From positions 5,589,039 to 5,653,038 of the forward strand of contig NC_020173.2 in NCBI RefSeq assembly GCF_000224145.3: a stretch of DNA of 64,000 nt. The letters run 5' to 3'. The notes under the pieces were generated by a model. That model did no database searches, had not been told where the DNA came from, and saw only the letters and a list, made by a program, of their open reading frames with translations. This document shows, in pieces, positions 61,238-64,000 of this stretch. Numbering within the stretch: the stretch's first letter is position 1; each line of letters opens with the position of its first letter. This stretch comes from Ciona intestinalis. Its lineage: Eukaryota > Chordata > Ascidiacea > Phlebobranchia > Cionidae. The position numbers and the translations under genes were made by a program.

Positions 61238-63530
61238 TTAGGTTTCTAGGTCAAAGTTCTCGAGTTCAGTGATTTTATTTACAGCCTCATCAGCATCATG
61301 TGTGATAAAAGTTGGGACGCATAAACTGACGTCAAACTCCATATCTCGTGGTCCATGGAACACAGGGGGTATCTGGTACTTACTGCCCTGTGGTGGAGAG
61401 GTTTATTTATTAAGTGATGAGCTTAAGTTGGTTGGAGAATATATGTTCTATATATATATATTATTATACAGTATTAAGTTATATAATACTACAGAATATA
61501 AGTTAAGGCATGCTTGCTCTATGGTGGAATTTATTGCTTTAGAAACAACCTATTCTCTACATAAAAAATAATTACCCGCAAAGTAACATACATGGTAACT
61601 GGTAAGCTAGCACTAGACGTATCAAATAGAACACTCTTGTTATAATGACTGTCTTTACCCGCCACGAGAGGATAAAGTAAGTTACATTCATAACTATTTT
61701 CTTAAATATATTTGCAATGTTTTAACACATTTCCAATAAAAAGTTAGAAATAAAAATATTGTAAAGTTTAACATTAAAGTAAACCAGTATTACCCACCCC
61801 TAGTTAAACACCCATAATACACTTACCCGAAAAGCTAACCATTAAAACCCATGAATAAAACAGCCATAATACCCTTACCCCTGGTTCTGGAGAGTAAACC
61901 CCTGTACAAACAAGAACGGAGTGACACGATTCGACTTCGCGGATGAACGGAGACGGTTTGGGGGGAATCACCTAAACGAAGAACATAATGTTAATAATAT
62001 TAATTTTAATAGGAAATGCAATTTTACTGCAAACAGTTTTAGGTAAAAAAATAATATTTAGGAAAATACGTGACTAGCTTTCATTCTCAATCATACCATT
62101 CTATGTGGGTCCTTTTCGAGGACCTAGGATTTAGTTCCGATTTGGCCCATTACCCCATTAAGCATTAAACTCATACTTGCTTGGTATCATTTAGTATTGA
62201 ACAGATGTAATTTGGGGTTTGGGGGTGAGATTGAGATTAATTACCAATATAATCAGCTTCATAAATATATAGTTGAATGAATGTAATTTGGTCTATCGTC
62301 CAATGGCCAAAACTGTCAGTCGTTATAAAAGAGCCCACAGGTGTTCTGTTTCATACACCTCGTGCCTGCTTACAAGTTACTACGTATGTAACTTTGTGGG
62401 TAATTATTTAATTAAATGTTCAGAATAGCAATGGTTCAGTGTCCCATCTTAATATATATTGTGTTTTAACTATTATGTTATAAGGCATAGATTAAAGTTA
62501 TGTAAGAAGACACCTACTTTACTACCCCATGCAAAAGTAACAACATAAAATACATTTAATATTACGTTAAACTAATAAATCAGTTTCTAAATAAATAATC
62601 CATACAAAAAAATACAAAACATGATTGAATCACAAAAGGTATAGTCCGGAGCATTTTAACTAAAAAATAAATTGGGATATCTGTATTTAAATATTTCTAT
62701 AAAAAATGCAAAATTTTGCTGGATCTAAAAAGATAAGATGAATTATAAACCAGTAGCTAGTCAGTAACATCAAGAATCATGCAAAAATAAAAATACGATA
62801 TAGTAGTGTGGGGGAAGATGGGACACCTTTAGCACATAATATTCAAATATCTTAATCAAGTTTTAAACGATCAACAACAGTCTATGGAAGTCGTAGGGAT
62901 ACGGTTTTATAATTCTTTGAAAGTTTTTTGTTTACTACTAAATGGGACAAGAAATAGAATGAAAAGGTGTTTCATCTTGCCCCTACCCTACTGTACCACT
63001 GTACGATGTACATTTAAAAAAAAGTTATATTTTTTAAATACATTTGAGTTTGGATCAGTGGCGCTTGTCGTTATATTCCGTATATTGGCGTGGAGTTGAC
63101 GCCACGGCTGCTGCGACGTCGCCGGGGTCGCGGAACTTTGTTCAATAGATATCTGACAACATGCAATGATTAATCACTTGCCATGCTAATGTTACAACCC
63201 CATTAGTCAATATTATCCAGTGTTGCAAGATTTATTTCACAGTGTTGCCAGACATATTTCCCACACGAAAAAAATATTTTTAAGAAACCCCAATGTAATA
63301 GAAAGTACTTCCAGTGGTGCCAGATATATTTTTTGCAATATATTTAAGAGGGAACACTGCCCACTATGATTCAAAGAACATAAACAATAGATATCTTGCA
63401 AACTTAACATGATGTCACAAAACATATTATTACATCATATTCATGCATTGTTACCTGTTTCACTTCTTGCTCTTGCTTAAGTCGCTTATTAAAAAGATTT
63501 GCTCCGTAAATATCTGCCATCGGATTGTCG
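61238..63530 (-). CDS. HDHD5: HDHD5 (CECR5) HAD-like hydrolase, C-terminal part
   Basis: Three in-phase exons are seen: 63455-63530, 61879-61971 and 61238-61387. The first begins with one base completing a Gly codon and reads DNPMADIYGANLFNKRL, the HAD motif IV (GDNPxxDIxGAN) of HDHD5. Then come SVLVCTGVYSPEP and PPVFHGPRDMEF, and the end aligns with the vertebrate C-terminus (DADEAVNKI). HDHD5 is a haloacid dehalogenase-superfamily protein linked to mitochondria; its substrate is unclear. The catalytic N-terminal Asp motif lies beyond the right edge. The 1.5-kb intron contains a MITE and dispersed repeats. Confidence 0.9.
62800..62997 (+). mobile_element. MITE of the GGGTGGGGGAAGATGGGACA family
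   Basis: The left end GTGTGGGGGAAGATGGGACA and right end GTGTTTCATCTTGCCCCTAC are inverted repeats, with CTATGGAAGTCGTAGGGATA inside. It lies in the HDHD5 intron. Confidence 0.88.
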
Positions 63531-64000
63531 CTATGATGAATATAACATTGATTATAAATTAATAACTGAAATAAACACAGCTTTACACAGGTGTTTTGTT
63601 TTATTCATTTTTTGCCTACTTAAGTGTTACCACGTATGTTACTTTGTGGATACTTAAGTGTTACCACGTATGTTACTTTGTGGATGATTGTTTTTTCTGT
63701 ATGACAAATTGGCCAACCCATTAGTAACCACCAAACACTAGGTTAAATAAATATTGGTTTTTGAATTTTCATGGTAAGGTTGTATGATGTCATACATTAG
63801 TATTGTGACTCATCTATATATAGTAATCTACATTATGATGATTCATTGTTACAAAAATAGGTCGCTGACATTATGACATGAAAATATTGCGTAGTGGTAG
63901 CTTGATAAGTTGGAGGTTAAAACAGCTGATATGTCGCTCAAATACAAAAAGTGGTGCAACCAATTAAAGGTTATTGTTTTGTTGGCACTGTGTAAAACTA
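63531..64000. other. HDHD5 intron, right edge of window
   Basis: It contains a dispersed repeat (63580-63660) with a 33-bp tandem duplication of ACTTAAGTGTTACCACGTAT (63629-63690), and the start of the ~115-bp TTGGCACTGTGTAAAAC family at the edge. No exon was recognised. Confidence 0.5.

Overview
The window is animal (chordate) genomic DNA, most likely a tunicate of the genus Ciona. The genes are compact and AT-rich with many short introns. The proteins are clear vertebrate-type orthologues. Most start codons sit 5-19 bases downstream of a splice-acceptor-like AG, as expected where spliced-leader trans-splicing is common. The introns carry short inverted-repeat elements and minisatellites. 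Family assignments rest on remembered protein families and visible motifs, because no search could be run. Exon borders were read by eye from GT/AG sites and checked by codon phase.

Layout, left to right: CMTR2 (cap-2 methyltransferase, minus, 3' end outside the window) and DHX35 (DEAH spliceosomal helicase, minus) lie head to tail. MYG1 (exonuclease, plus) follows. Its first three exons occur twice, on either side of a 500-N gap, which is probably an unmerged second haplotype. ST7 (minus) spans 13.5-24 kb and hosts a young Ty3/gypsy LTR element in one intron. CCDC66 (centrosome/cilium protein, minus, about 21 exons) spans 26.2-36.6 kb and diverges from CHCHD3/MIC19 (mitochondrial MICOS subunit, plus). 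A BK-channel beta-subunit-like gene with a long tail (minus) and a TSPAN15-like C8 tetraspanin (minus, 5' end missing) come next. Two tandem EOGT genes (ER O-GlcNAc transferase, plus) occupy 48.6-60.1 kb. HDHD5 (minus, 5' end outside) closes the window.

The neighbours do not form one pathway. They are mostly housekeeping genes in divergent pairs (DHX35/MYG1, CCDC66/CHCHD3) or convergent pairs (MYG1/ST7, CHCHD3/KCNMB-like, EOGT-b/HDHD5). The most interesting biology is the EOGT pair. One copy keeps the enzyme's features and an HDEL tail. The other has lost acidic motif residues and ends in HTEL, yet one exon is nearly identical between the copies, which suggests gene conversion. I found no CRISPR array, operon of bacterial type or clearly new multi-gene system.

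Eight runs of N (8788-9287, 17006-17055, 19034-19288, 25368-25417, 27416-27532, 32214-32338, 47077-47576, 50041-50090) hide parts of ST7, CCDC66 and the tetraspanin.
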